DNA from: Pedobacter aquae
GTDB lineage: Bacteria; Bacteroidota; Bacteroidia; Sphingobacteriales; Sphingobacteriaceae
DNA length: 64,000 nucleotides
NCBI RefSeq assembly: GCF_008195825.1
Contig: NZ_CP043329.1
Span: 868,001-932,000 of the forward strand
Direction: 5' to 3'
In this document: piece by piece, positions 54,957 to 63,952 of the stretch
Position numbering within the stretch: position 1 is the stretch's first letter
Layout: every line of letters starts with the position of its first letter
The notes under the pieces: generated by a model
The model's database searches: none
Seen by the model: the letters and a program-made list of their open reading frames with translations, nothing else
What the model was told of the DNA's origin: nothing
Position numbers and translations under genes: made by a program

Positions 54957-55166
54957 ATGGAAACTATAAAATTTAAAACCAATATTAAATGTGGTGGATG
55001 CATTGCCACCGTAACGCCAGCTTTAAATAGCCTTAAGGGACTTAACAAATGGGAAGTTGATACCGTTAATGCGGATAAAATACTAACCGTAGAAGCAGAA
55101 GGAATTAGCGCCCAGGAAATTGCCGATACGGTAAAGAAGGCGGGTTTTACCGCAGAGCAAGTTTAG
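54957..55166 (+). CDS. CopZ-like heavy-metal-associated chaperone
   Basis: A 69-residue single HMA domain: KFKTNIKCGGCIATVTPALN gives the Cys-x-x-Cys metal site at residues 12-15 (CGGC), and VEAEGISAQEIADTVKKAGF completes the ferredoxin-like fold. It should hand copper to the adjacent ATPase. It starts 11 bases after the copA stop. Confidence 0.88.
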   Translation: METIKFKTNIKCGGCIATVTPALNSLKGLNKWEVDTVNADKILTVEAEGISAQEIADTVKKAGFTAEQV

Positions 55167-55183
55167 ACTTAAGTCGATAAATA

Positions 55184-55214
55184 AACATTAATGCAATTTT
55201 GTTGCATTAATGTT
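55184..55214. promoter_or_regulatory. Palindromic operator overlapping the COG0523 GTPase promoter
   Basis: A perfect 13-bp inverted repeat AACATTAATGCAA (55184-55196) / TTGCATTAATGTT (55202-55214) around TTTTG. The TTG at 55202-55204 is 20 bases from TATATTTG (55225-55232), so the pair forms -33 and -7 boxes. A repressor on the palindrome would block transcription. Zur-type control is likely by comparison with other COG0523 genes, but the exact regulator is unproven. Confidence 0.65.
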
Positions 55215-55250
55215 TTCCTCATGTTATATTTGCTTCAAAAGAAAGCAAAT

Positions 55251-56414
55251 ATGAATAAGAAATTACCTGTTACAGTTTTAAGTGGTTTTCTTGGAAGCGG
55301 GAAAACCACTTTGCTTAACCATATTTTACATCATAAAGAGAACTTAAAAGTTGCGGTGATAGTAAATGATATGAGTGAAGTAAATATTGACGCCCGTCTG
55401 GTTAAAAACGAGGCTACTTTATCTAGAACAGAAGAGAAATTGGTGGAAATGAGTAATGGCTGTATTTGTTGCACCTTACGGGAAGATTTGATGATTGAGG
55501 TAGAAAAACTGGCTAATGAGGGTAAATTTGATTACCTACTGATAGAAAGTACGGGTATTTCTGAGCCTATACCTGTAGCGCAAACCTTTACTTTTAAGGA
55601 TGAGGAGAAGGGGATAGACCTCTCACGCTTTAGTTATATAGATCAAATGATTACCGTGGTTGATGCCTATAATTTCTTTAAAGATTTTGGAACATCAGAA
55701 CTATTGAAAGATAGGCAGCTTACCGAAATGGAGGATGACAACCGTACCATCGTAAACTTATTGACCGACCAAATTGAGTTTGCTAATACCATCATTTTAA
55801 ATAAGGTAGATTTGGTTAAACCTGCTGATGTAGCATTGCTAAAAGCTTTAATCAATAAACTTAATCCCGATGCCGGTGTGATAGAAACCGTATTTTCTAA
55901 AGTCAACATTCATGATATTTTGTATACGCATCAATTTGATTTTGAGAAGGCATCCTCATCTGCCGGATGGCAAAAAGAATTAGAACAAGAGCACATCCCG
56001 GAAACGGAAGAATATGGTATCAGTTCTTTTGTTTTTAGAAATAAAAGGCCTTTTCATCCAGAAAGATGGATGCTTTACCTGCAACAAGAGTTTCCGCATA
56101 ACATCATCAGGTCTAAGGGTTTGTTTTGGATGGCCGATAAACCTCATGAAGCTTATAATTTTTCACAGGCTGGTGGCTCTTCTCGTTTAGAGGGCGCTGG
56201 TGTATGGTGGACAAGTATGCCTTTCGCAGAGCGTATCAAATATCCCGATTATTTGGAGAACAAAGATTATATAGAAAATAAATGGGATAAAAGGTTTGGA
56301 GACCGCTTAAATGAGTTGGTTTTTATTGGTCAAGATATGGATAAGGAACAGATTTTAAAAGATCTGGAAACTTGCCTCACTACAGACCAAGAATTATTTG
56401 CTTTTCAGCTTTAA
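55251..56414 (+). CDS. COG0523/CobW-family metal-chaperone GTPase
   Basis: A 387-residue protein from ATG 55251. It has Walker A GSGKT (Gly15-Lys18), the metal-binding CxCC motif GCICC (Cys71-Cys74), Walker B LIESTG, and the NKVD-type NKVDLVKP. A C-terminal CobW_C domain follows (about 270-380). The family delivers zinc or cobalt to client proteins. Upstream palindrome and promoter indicate regulation by metal, and its link to zinc is inferred. The ORF can be extended to 55191 but the extension would overlap the operator, so 55251 is chosen. Confidence 0.85.
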   Translation: MNKKLPVTVLSGFLGSGKTTLLNHILHHKENLKVAVIVNDMSEVNIDARLVKNEATLSRTEEKLVEMSNGCICCTLREDLMIEVEKLANEGKFDYLLIESTGISEPIPVAQTFTFKDEEKGIDLSRFSYIDQMITVVDAYNFFKDFGTSELLKDRQLTEMEDDNRTIVNLLTDQIEFANTIILNKVDLVKPADVALLKALINKLNPDAGVIETVFSKVNIHDILYTHQFDFEKASSSAGWQKELEQEHIPETEEYGISSFVFRNKRPFHPERWMLYLQQEFPHNIIRSKGLFWMADKPHEAYNFSQAGGSSRLEGAGVWWTSMPFAERIKYPDYLENKDYIENKWDKRFGDRLNELVFIGQDMDKEQILKDLETCLTTDQELFAFQL

Positions 56415-56431
56415 GCTGATATACTTAAAAT

Positions 56432-56468
56432 AAAAACGCCGGCAAGAGTATTTCTTGCCGACGTTTTA
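56432..56468. terminator. Bidirectional terminator between GTPase and TolC genes
   Basis: AAAACGCCGGCAAGA (56433-56447) pairs with TCTTGCCGACGTTTT (56453-56467) with one mismatch, with A-run and T-run on each side, between convergent genes. Confidence 0.85.
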
Positions 56469-56486
56469 CAACCAAACCTAAAAAAA

Positions 56487-57875
56487 TTAATTTACCAAAG
56501 ATCCCAACAACCACTCTTTCTTAAGTTTGTTTTTGAGCATCTTATTTTGTGTTTCTATCAGTTTTTCTTGTGCCTCTATCAATTTACTCTCTCGGGCATT
56601 GATAAGAAACAAAGAGCTATCTCCAAATTTAAAGCGCATTTCTTCGCCCTCCAAGAGTTTCTGGTTAGCTACCAAAGCTTCTTTAAGGGTGCGTAATTGA
56701 TTTTGCAGGGCTCCAAATTCTGCTAAATTCTGACTTAGTTTTACGCTTAAATCATTACGTACTAAATCTTGCTCCAATTCTGTATTTCTGATTTTTATTT
56801 TCGCTTCTGCCAATTCTCCTCTTGCAGCAGCAAAAGTAAGGGGCATAGCTATCTGAAAGCTTACTTTATTGTTTTGCTCCCAAAATCTTCTGTTTACATT
56901 TCTCAGAAATTGTGTATCGTTATTTAATAAACCTACTTGTAAATCTATCGTTGGTCTTAAACTTTCAGCTTTTAAGCGCCTTTCTATTTGTAAATCACGC
57001 AGCTTAAAATCGTAACTTAAAAGTTTAGGGTTATTGGCAATATTTAATTCTGCACTTTCTGGTAAAGTAATATTAGCTTCTTGAGGCAAAGCGTTTAATT
57101 TCTCAATATCTACCGGGGTATTGTCTTCTAACCATAAAAAAGAGGCTAAAAGGTATTTGGCTACCTGTAAATCTAAATTAGCTTGTTGGTATTGTACTTC
57201 GCGTTGTTGTACCTGTGTTAATGCCTCCACAGTATCAATGGCTGGCCTGTCTCCACCTCTAAAACCTTCTTTCACCGCCTCAAACCTGACGGTGCTAAGT
57301 GCTAATGCCTGACGATAGACTTCGGCAATTTTATATTGGTTTTGCCAGCCTAAATAAGCCTCACCAGCGTTCAAAATTAAATCGTTAATGATTAATATTT
57401 GTTCATTTTCACTGGCTTCGGTAAAAATACGAGCCTGTTTTAAAGCAGCTCTTCTTTTATCCATCAATAAACCTTTACCTAAAGAAAAATTAACACCTAC
57501 ATTGCTTAAACCTTCTTTGGGTAATTTACTTTCTGGGTTAAGGAAAGCACCTTCGGCAGTAGCATAATTTCCTTTCAGTTCTATACCATACCATAAGGGT
57601 ATTTTAACCTCGGGCGTTAAAAACTGAAAGTATTCTGTACCATCAAAAGCTTTTCTATCGTAATCTACAGACAGCTTTGGGTCAAAACCGCCCCAAGCTT
57701 GTTGCATGCGGGCTTTGGCTAGTCTGCCAACCAAATTAGCTTGCTGTGCTACCGGATGATAAGATCTGATAATCTCTTTAAAAGATTCCCATTTAAGGGT
57801 ATCTGTAGGCTGTTGTTGTGCAAAAGCCGGCAGCAAAAACGCTATCAGAATAATAGAAACTAATAACCTTTTCAT
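56487..57875 (-). CDS. TolC-family outer-membrane channel
   Basis: A 462-residue protein with a signal peptide (about 1-20, ending PAFAQ). TolC features: long amphipathic helices with LNAGEAYLGWQNQYKIAEVYRQAL, a repeat-like second half (NLAEFGALQNQLRTLKEALV), and a C-terminal ELIETQNKMLKNKLKKEWLLGSL-like helix. It forms the outer exit of a type I secretion or efflux system with the HlyD-type adaptor and the ABC protein encoded upstream. Its start overlaps the HlyD stop by four bases. Confidence 0.87.
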   Translation of the reverse strand: MKRLLVSIILIAFLLPAFAQQQPTDTLKWESFKEIIRSYHPVAQQANLVGRLAKARMQQAWGGFDPKLSVDYDRKAFDGTEYFQFLTPEVKIPLWYGIELKGNYATAEGAFLNPESKLPKEGLSNVGVNFSLGKGLLMDKRRAALKQARIFTEASENEQILIINDLILNAGEAYLGWQNQYKIAEVYRQALALSTVRFEAVKEGFRGGDRPAIDTVEALTQVQQREVQYQQANLDLQVAKYLLASFLWLEDNTPVDIEKLNALPQEANITLPESAELNIANNPKLLSYDFKLRDLQIERRLKAESLRPTIDLQVGLLNNDTQFLRNVNRRFWEQNNKVSFQIAMPLTFAAARGELAEAKIKIRNTELEQDLVRNDLSVKLSQNLAEFGALQNQLRTLKEALVANQKLLEGEEMRFKFGDSSLFLINARESKLIEAQEKLIETQNKMLKNKLKKEWLLGSLVN

Positions 57876-59242
57876 TTCTTATCGCTTTTTGCTTGATCTT
57901 TACCACCTGTCTTATTACCTGTACTTGTAGCTACATAATACTCAGGAGGGAAGCCATTTAGCTGACGCCATAGTTCGTAAATAACGGGCACATCTTTCAA
58001 TAAGGCTATACCTTTAGCTCCGGTACCGTAGCTTAATTGTGGTGGCCATGGTTTCTCATTTTTATCTGGACGCACCCAAGCTCTAAATTTTCCGTTTAAA
58101 CTGATGGATGGATCTACCGCAGCGATAACACCGCCAAAAGTACCGTAAGAAGTGTTGGGCCAGCCAGAGAATACAATAGCCGGGAAACCATCAAATTGTA
58201 AACGCACTTTCTGACCTTTATTAATCAAAGGTAAATCTAAAGGGTCTACAAAAATTTCTACAGCAACTTCAAAATTAATAGGTACAATCTCTAGCAGAGG
58301 GTCGCCTTCTTTAACTGTTTCGCCAATACCTGCTTTGGTAGTTCTTATCACCTGGCCAGATTGTGGCGCAGTAATCACATAAAAACCCCTTCTAATTTCG
58401 TAGTTAGACATTTGGTTTTTAAGCTTGGCAACTTCACTTTGGGTGGTAGCCATATCTGATAGGGTAGAGAGCCTATCGCCATTAGCTTTTAGTACTTTTT
58501 CTTGATATTCTTGCTCTACAGCATTTTGCTCTAGGCGGATGATTAATAACTCGTTACGACTGTTGTAAAACTTGTTTTCTGCCCCCATCTTTTTAGATAG
58601 CGCATCCTGATAAGCTTGTTGTCTTTGTTCATACTCGGTTAAAGATTTTAAGCCAGCATCGTATAATTGTTTTTGTCGTTTCAACTGCTCATCAGCAATT
58701 CTGAGCTGGTTTTCTGCTGCTACATAGCTGATGCTATCAGACTGTACAATTAAAGTGTATTGTTTAAGCTTATTCCTTAGCTGACTTAATTTTAAGGCTC
58801 TAGAGTTTTCTATAGCTATGGCTTGGTCGCCAGTCAATCTAGCCTTATTCTCATAAAAATCTATAGATGCTGATTTGGCTTTAATTTGCTCATCTACACG
58901 TATCAATTGAGATGGGTCTAAATATTCTTCCTTAATCTCCGTTATTTTTAATAAGGTATCGCCTTTTTTAACAATATCACCGTCTTTTACGTACCATTGC
59001 TCTATACGACCAGCAATAATACTGTTAATTTCTTGTGGTCTTTGTTGTGGGTTAAGCGTAGAAACCACACCATCAGGCTGTATATTTTGTGTCCACGGCA
59101 AACATAAAACTATTACTAAACCTATAAGAGTAAAGGTAAACCATTTTCTTCTTCTCGAGGTTCCATCACGCTCATGCATGATTCTGCCGAAAGACTTATA
59201 TTTTGTAAAATGGTCTGAAGGTATCTTACTTTCTAAAAACAT
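57872..59242 (-). CDS. HlyD-family membrane-fusion protein
   Basis: A 456-residue periplasmic adaptor. A cytoplasmic N-terminus and single transmembrane segment (about 37-54, WFTFTLIGLVIVLCLPW) precede a lipoyl-like half (VKDGDIVKKGDTLLKI), a long coiled-coil hairpin (about 105-265) and the second lipoyl half (ITAPQSGQVIRTTKAGIGETVKEGDPLLEIVP). It links the ABC exporter to the TolC protein. Spacing is 10 bases after the ABC gene and four bases overlapping tolC, so all three form one operon. Confidence 0.87.
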   Translation of the reverse strand: MFLESKIPSDHFTKYKSFGRIMHERDGTSRRRKWFTFTLIGLVIVLCLPWTQNIQPDGVVSTLNPQQRPQEINSIIAGRIEQWYVKDGDIVKKGDTLLKITEIKEEYLDPSQLIRVDEQIKAKSASIDFYENKARLTGDQAIAIENSRALKLSQLRNKLKQYTLIVQSDSISYVAAENQLRIADEQLKRQKQLYDAGLKSLTEYEQRQQAYQDALSKKMGAENKFYNSRNELLIIRLEQNAVEQEYQEKVLKANGDRLSTLSDMATTQSEVAKLKNQMSNYEIRRGFYVITAPQSGQVIRTTKAGIGETVKEGDPLLEIVPINFEVAVEIFVDPLDLPLINKGQKVRLQFDGFPAIVFSGWPNTSYGTFGGVIAAVDPSISLNGKFRAWVRPDKNEKPWPPQLSYGTGAKGIALLKDVPVIYELWRQLNGFPPEYYVATSTGNKTGGKDQAKSDKK

Positions 59243-59252
59243 AATTAAAACG

Positions 59253-60935
59253 TTAATTTTCTACTAACTGGCCATTTTCTAAATAAATAATTCTCTCACA
59301 CTGGTTTTTAAAGGTTTCATCATTACTGATGGCTACCAGTGTAAACTCATGATCTGGGTTGGTTAGGTAATTGATAACCTGTTGCCTAATCTGAGGCTCT
59401 ATACCATTCCAATTATCTTCTACTAAAATAAGGGCTGGTTTGGTTACCAGACAACGAGCTAGTAATATTTTTTGGATGATATTGAAAGGTAATTTTTTTC
59501 CTTGTGGGTCTACATAAGTATCATAACCTTGTTGTTGTTTACTGATATAATCATCTAAACCAACAATTTTACATACTAAATCTAAATCAGCAAAACTTAT
59601 TTCAGGATTACCTAAAGTAATATTATCGAAAATAGAACCGCTAAATACGTCTTCATCACCTAATAATGAGGATACATTTCTGTTTAAGGTTCTGGTATCT
59701 ATCATTTTTAAAGGAGTATTGTTATATAAGATATTGCCTTTAAAGTCTTGATAAATTCCAGAAAGAATTCTTAGTAAGGTTGATTTACCCGATCCTTCCG
59801 ATCCTATAATACAAACTTTTTCTCCTGATTTTATCTCAAGATTGATGTTTTTTAAGGTTAATGATTCATGAGGATAAGCAAAATCTAAAGATGTCATTTT
59901 AAGATTTAAGCCATTAGAGGTAGCAAAGGCTAAACTTTTTTCGTCGCTTACCTCATCATCTTGTGGTTTTGCCAATACTTTATTGAGTTTTTCTAGAGCA
60001 GTAAGAACATCATAAACAACTTCTAAGCTCAAAATCATTTTCTCTATAGAGCTTAAAATGGTAATGATTACAATTTCTGCTGCAATAAACTGTCCTAAGT
60101 TAATTTGCTGTTCTATAAATAGGTAAGAACCCAAAATTAACATTGCTGCGGTGGTAACCACTTTAAAAGCAGTAAGAATACGGTATTGAAACAACAAAAC
60201 CGAAAAATGCTGGTCTCTGGAAGTTAAATAACCATTAACCAGTTTGTCGGTTCTCTTGAGGTGTAACTCATGATGCCTGTTTAGCTTGAAGGGTTTGACC
60301 GCTCTAGATATTTCTTCTAGCCAATGTGCTACATCGTATTTATAATCAGATTCTTTCATACTGGTAACAAAACCTTTGTCAGATGAAAAATAAAAGATTA
60401 TAATAACCAATGTAAATATGGTAATCGCAAAAATGATAAATACCGGATGGTAAAAGCATAATAATGTTAAACCAAAAATAATTTGAATGCTGGCTGCCGG
60501 GAAGTCTAATAAAAGCTTTGAAAAACCTTTTTGAAGATTTGCAGTATCAAAAAATCTATTTACCAATTCTGGTAGGTAATAAGAATCAACACTTAACAAA
60601 TTAAGCTTTGGGATGCGATAAGCATAAGCAAAAGTTAAGCGAGTAAATATTTTTTGTTGTAAGCGCTCTGTGATACGCATTTGCGCTATTTGCAAAATAC
60701 CTGTAAATAATACACCGGCTATCACAACACCAATTAAAACAATTAATGAAGTACTTATGGTGCCTCCGAAGAGTAAATTTACAATAGCTTGAATTCCTAA
60801 GGGTAGAGAGAGCAGTATAAAACCATTAATAATGGCATAAAAATAAACGTTACTAATTTCTCTTTTCTCTAAATTAACCAGTTGGTTAAACCTTTTAATT
60901 GCTTTTCTTATAGAATAGTTTTCAGCATTCGCCAT
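59253..60935 (-). CDS. ABC transporter (type I secretion) with degenerate ATPase motifs
   Basis: A 560-residue protein with six transmembrane helices (about 30-310) and a nucleotide-binding domain (about 345-560). Walker A is normal (GSEGSGKSTLLR, about 376-387). The signature normally reading LSGGQ is LPFNI (near residue 480), Walker B reads LILVED with Asp in place of the catalytic Glu (near 503), and the H-loop His is Asn (ISND, near 537). Hydrolysis is probably weak or absent unless a partner subunit supplies a site. First gene of the ABC-HlyD-TolC operon. No N-terminal C39 peptidase is present. Confidence 0.85.
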   Translation of the reverse strand: MANAENYSIRKAIKRFNQLVNLEKREISNVYFYAIINGFILLSLPLGIQAIVNLLFGGTISTSLIVLIGVVIAGVLFTGILQIAQMRITERLQQKIFTRLTFAYAYRIPKLNLLSVDSYYLPELVNRFFDTANLQKGFSKLLLDFPAASIQIIFGLTLLCFYHPVFIIFAITIFTLVIIIFYFSSDKGFVTSMKESDYKYDVAHWLEEISRAVKPFKLNRHHELHLKRTDKLVNGYLTSRDQHFSVLLFQYRILTAFKVVTTAAMLILGSYLFIEQQINLGQFIAAEIVIITILSSIEKMILSLEVVYDVLTALEKLNKVLAKPQDDEVSDEKSLAFATSNGLNLKMTSLDFAYPHESLTLKNINLEIKSGEKVCIIGSEGSGKSTLLRILSGIYQDFKGNILYNNTPLKMIDTRTLNRNVSSLLGDEDVFSGSIFDNITLGNPEISFADLDLVCKIVGLDDYISKQQQGYDTYVDPQGKKLPFNIIQKILLARCLVTKPALILVEDNWNGIEPQIRQQVINYLTNPDHEFTLVAISNDETFKNQCERIIYLENGQLVEN

Positions 60936-61412
60936 ATAATTTTTTTCGCTTCTTTAATTTTCTTAAGACATACAGTTTTGTCTTCACTGCCTTAACAACG
61001 TTTATTTTAATATGAAGTTTAAACTAATGTTACTTTTTGTGCGCAACCTAGTATTTTTTCTTTAGCTAAGCTAATTTGATTATAAATTTTAATGCTTTTC
61101 TAATCTTTTTGTCTTTTTTCTTCTCAAATCGAGTGATTTATCCTTTTAATAACTGTTATTTTAATATTAAGGCAGGCAGCCTTGCGCTGCGCTGCCATAA
61201 CAACATTTATTTGGGGATGAAGTTTAAACTAATGTTGCTTTTTTTGTACAACCTAGCGTTTTTTTGTCTAATTAAGTTGATTCTTTGGTAAATTTTAATG
61301 CTTTTATAGTCTTTTTGTGTAATTGTTCTTTTTTTGAATAATTTTTTGTCTTTAATAGCAGTTTTTGAAATATTAAGGCAGGCAGCCTTGCGCTGCGCTG
61401 CCATAACAACAT
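60936..61412. repeat. Tandem partial copies of the 3' end of the following small gene
   Basis: Three related blocks of about 120-130 bases start near 61010, 61193 and 61400, each containing GATGAAGTTTAA-type text and TTTTAATGCTTTT, about 206 bases apart for the last two. The two later blocks are preceded by AAGGCAGGCAGCCTTGCGCTGCGCTGCC (61170-61197 and 61379-61406), which can form a GGCAGC/GCTGCC hairpin. They correspond on the minus strand to the C-terminal coding end (SISLNFIPK) of the small gene at 61413. The 61207-61404 frame in this region is therefore a duplicate fragment, not a gene. Confidence 0.7.
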
Positions 61413-61691
61413 TTATTTGGGGATGAAGTTTAAGCTAATACTGCTCTTAATGTGCAGCTTAGTATTTCTTTCTTTAGCTAAGCTAATTTCTTCTCTTATA
61501 TTTTTTAATGCTTCCTCTAATTCCGCTATTCTTTTCAACTCATCAGCAGGAATAGATTTTTGTCCTTCATGGTTAATTAAAGATTGTCTATTATGATATT
61601 CTAATTTTGCATTATACAGTGTAGAAATTAAATGTGCGGCATCTTCTGCGCTAAAAGACCAGTCTATAAACGAAAATTGTTTTCCTTCCAT
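61413..61691 (-). CDS. Hypothetical coiled-coil protein, 92 aa
   Basis: A 92-residue protein starting MEGKQFSFIDWSFSAEDAAHL, with a helical middle and a heptad-like segment (DELKRIAELEEALKNIREEISLAKE) and a tail KSSISLNFIPK. The tail is duplicated downstream in tandem partial copies. No known family. It is transcribed toward the ABC transporter operon but about 480 bases away, and divergent from the LysR gene, so the 90-base gap at 61692-61780 may hold both promoters. Confidence 0.55.
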   Translation of the reverse strand: MEGKQFSFIDWSFSAEDAAHLISTLYNAKLEYHNRQSLINHEGQKSIPADELKRIAELEEALKNIREEISLAKERNTKLHIKSSISLNFIPK

Positions 61692-61780
61692 GTTGTTTGC
61701 TTATTTAAACATCACAAACATATAAGGTCTTTTTCATATATTATTATTTATATTTGATATGAAATACATAACTAATTTTT

Positions 61781-62713
61781 ATGAATTATACGCTACATCA
61801 ATTACAGGTTTTTCTTAAAATAGTAGAAACAAAAAGTATTACAAAAGCTGCACATGAACTTTTTTTAACTCAACCTGCGGTATCTATTCAGTTCAAAAAT
61901 TTCCAAGATCAATTTGACATTTCTTTAACAGAAGTTGTTGGTAAACAAGTATATATAACTGATTTTGGTTTTGAAATTGCCCGTATGGCGCAAAAAATTT
62001 TAGATGAGGTAAATGCCATCAATTATAAAACACAAGCTTATAAAGGCATCTTATCTGGTAGGTTAAAAATTGCGGTGGTATCTACCGGAAAATATATTAT
62101 GCCTTACTTTTTAACAGACTTTTTAAAAGAACACCCCGGTATAGATTTAACGATGGACGTTACCAACAAGTCTAAAGTGCTTGAAAGTTTAGAAAATAAT
62201 GAGGTAGATTTTGCTTTAGTATCTGTACTACCTCAAAGATTAGCCGTAAATGAGGAAGTGCTTTTAGAAGATAATTTATACTTATTGGGTAATAAAGAAC
62301 ATCAGTTTAACCAAGGGCCTTACAAGAAGAGTATTTTTAATGAGATACAGTTAATATATAGAGAAGTAGGTTCTGGTACCCGATTTATCATGGAAAGCTT
62401 TTTTGAACAGAGTAAGGTAAATGTTAGAAAAAAGTTAGAGCTTACCTCTAATGAAGCTGTTAAGCAAGCGGTTATTGCTGGTTTAGGTTTTTCTGTTATG
62501 CCTTTAATAGGGGTACATAATGAGGTAATGCTTAAAGATTTAAATATTATACCTGTGGCTGGTTTGCCTATTAAAACCAAATGGAGGATGATTTGGTTGA
62601 AAACCAAAAAGCTATCGCCTGTGGCCGAAACTTTCTTAGACTATACCAGAGAGCATAAAAAAGACATACAAGACAAAAGTTTTAGTTGGGTTAAAGAATT
62701 GAGTTTAGAATAA
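61781..62713 (+). CDS. LysR-family transcriptional regulator
   Basis: A 310-residue protein. The N-terminal winged helix-turn-helix reads LHQLQVFLKIVETKSITKAAHELFLTQPAVSIQFKNFQDQF. Residues about 90-295 form the periplasmic-binding-like effector domain (GRLKIAVVSTGKYIMPYFL, VIAGLGFSVMPLIGV), of CysB-type length. It should sense a small molecule and act at divergent or adjacent genes. The porin gene starts 45 bases downstream on the same strand, so the two are probably co-regulated. Confidence 0.85.
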   Translation: MNYTLHQLQVFLKIVETKSITKAAHELFLTQPAVSIQFKNFQDQFDISLTEVVGKQVYITDFGFEIARMAQKILDEVNAINYKTQAYKGILSGRLKIAVVSTGKYIMPYFLTDFLKEHPGIDLTMDVTNKSKVLESLENNEVDFALVSVLPQRLAVNEEVLLEDNLYLLGNKEHQFNQGPYKKSIFNEIQLIYREVGSGTRFIMESFFEQSKVNVRKKLELTSNEAVKQAVIAGLGFSVMPLIGVHNEVMLKDLNIIPVAGLPIKTKWRMIWLKTKKLSPVAETFLDYTREHKKDIQDKSFSWVKELSLE

Positions 62714-62758
62714 GCCACTAGATAAAAATTCTTATTTTCGGCTTTTAATCATTTGCGC

Positions 62759-63952
62759 ATGAGATTTACATATTTTATAAGTTTATTTTTATTTGCAGGA
62801 GTTTTAACTCATCAAGCGGTAGCACAAACAGAGGTAGACGAGCGTTCTATGCAGTTTAAAGGTCTTAAGTTTGCATCTAAAGATTCTTTATTCTTTATAA
62901 ATTTTAGATTTAGGATGCAAAATAGAATGGGTTTCGTGACCGAGGATGCAGATGATTTAGGTATCAGAGAATGGGATGCCCGTGTAAGAAGATTAAGACT
63001 TAGAGGTGATGGCTACATATTAGGAGAGAAGTTGGCTTATAGCGTACAGCTATCTTTTTCACGTGGCGATCAAGACACAGATAACACCGGTGTAGCTAAT
63101 ATTGTACGTGATGCGGTTATTTTCTATCATTTCACAGATAATTTTTATGTAGCCTTTGGGCAAAATAAACTTCCAGGAAACAGACAACGTGTAAATTCAT
63201 CGGGGCAGTTGCAATTTGCAGACCGCTCTATTGTAAATGGTGCTTTAACGATAGATAGAGATTTTGGTTTAAAAGCCTATTATACCAATACCCTAGGAAA
63301 TGCAGTTTATCAATTAAAAGGAGCTATTTCTACAGGGGAAGGTCGCTCTGTAAACACCACAGATAAAGGCTTGGCTTATACCGGAAGGGTAGAGTTTTTA
63401 CCCTTTGGTAGTTTTACCAATGATGGAGATTACTCTGAAGGAGATTTAGAGCGAGAACAAAAACCAAAATTAAGTCTTGCTGGTGGCTATTCTTATAATA
63501 AGGCTACTACAAATACCGGAGGACAATTAGGTGAAGATTTATTTGCACCCGTAGATATGAAAACCTTCATGTTTGATGCTATTTTTAAATATAACGGTTG
63601 GGCTTATGCTGCCGAGTTTATTAAAAGAGATGTAAATAACCCTCTAACATATGATAGTGATGGTACTTTAAGCTATGCTTATGAAGGTTATGGTTTAAAT
63701 AATCAGTTCTCTTATATTTTTAAAAATAATGTAGAAACAGCTTTTAGGTATTCTTATTTAACGCCTTCAAAAAGATTAGCCAATTTAGAAGATACCCGAG
63801 AGGTGTACGAATTAGGCTTAACCAAATATTTAAAAGGGCATAAAGTAAAAGCACAACTTAATATGAGTTATAATGTAGGCAACCAGAATTATAGCCTAAA
63901 TCATGATAAAAATTATTGGGGCGCTATGTTCCAGATAGAATTAGGGATATAG
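62759..63952 (+). CDS. OprO/OprP-like phosphate-selective porin family protein
   Basis: A 397-residue outer-membrane protein; ATG 62759 gives a signal peptide (residues 1-23, ending AVAQ). Barrel features include FINFRFRMQNRMGF, EWDARVRRLRLRGDGYILG, and QNKLPGNRQRVNSSGQLQF, which match the porin O/P family. Alternating strands continue to the C-terminal aromatic-ended strand (YWGAMFQIELGI). It forms anion-selective pores; the ligand cannot be told. It lies 45 bases after the LysR gene. The remaining 48 bases of the window are featureless. Confidence 0.8.
   Translation: MRFTYFISLFLFAGVLTHQAVAQTEVDERSMQFKGLKFASKDSLFFINFRFRMQNRMGFVTEDADDLGIREWDARVRRLRLRGDGYILGEKLAYSVQLSFSRGDQDTDNTGVANIVRDAVIFYHFTDNFYVAFGQNKLPGNRQRVNSSGQLQFADRSIVNGALTIDRDFGLKAYYTNTLGNAVYQLKGAISTGEGRSVNTTDKGLAYTGRVEFLPFGSFTNDGDYSEGDLEREQKPKLSLAGGYSYNKATTNTGGQLGEDLFAPVDMKTFMFDAIFKYNGWAYAAEFIKRDVNNPLTYDSDGTLSYAYEGYGLNNQFSYIFKNNVETAFRYSYLTPSKRLANLEDTREVYELGLTKYLKGHKVKAQLNMSYNVGNQNYSLNHDKNYWGAMFQIELGI

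Noticed and set aside
61207-61404. 65-codon minus-strand frame
   Set aside because: A tandem duplicate of the end of the neighbouring small gene, without its own N-terminal domain.
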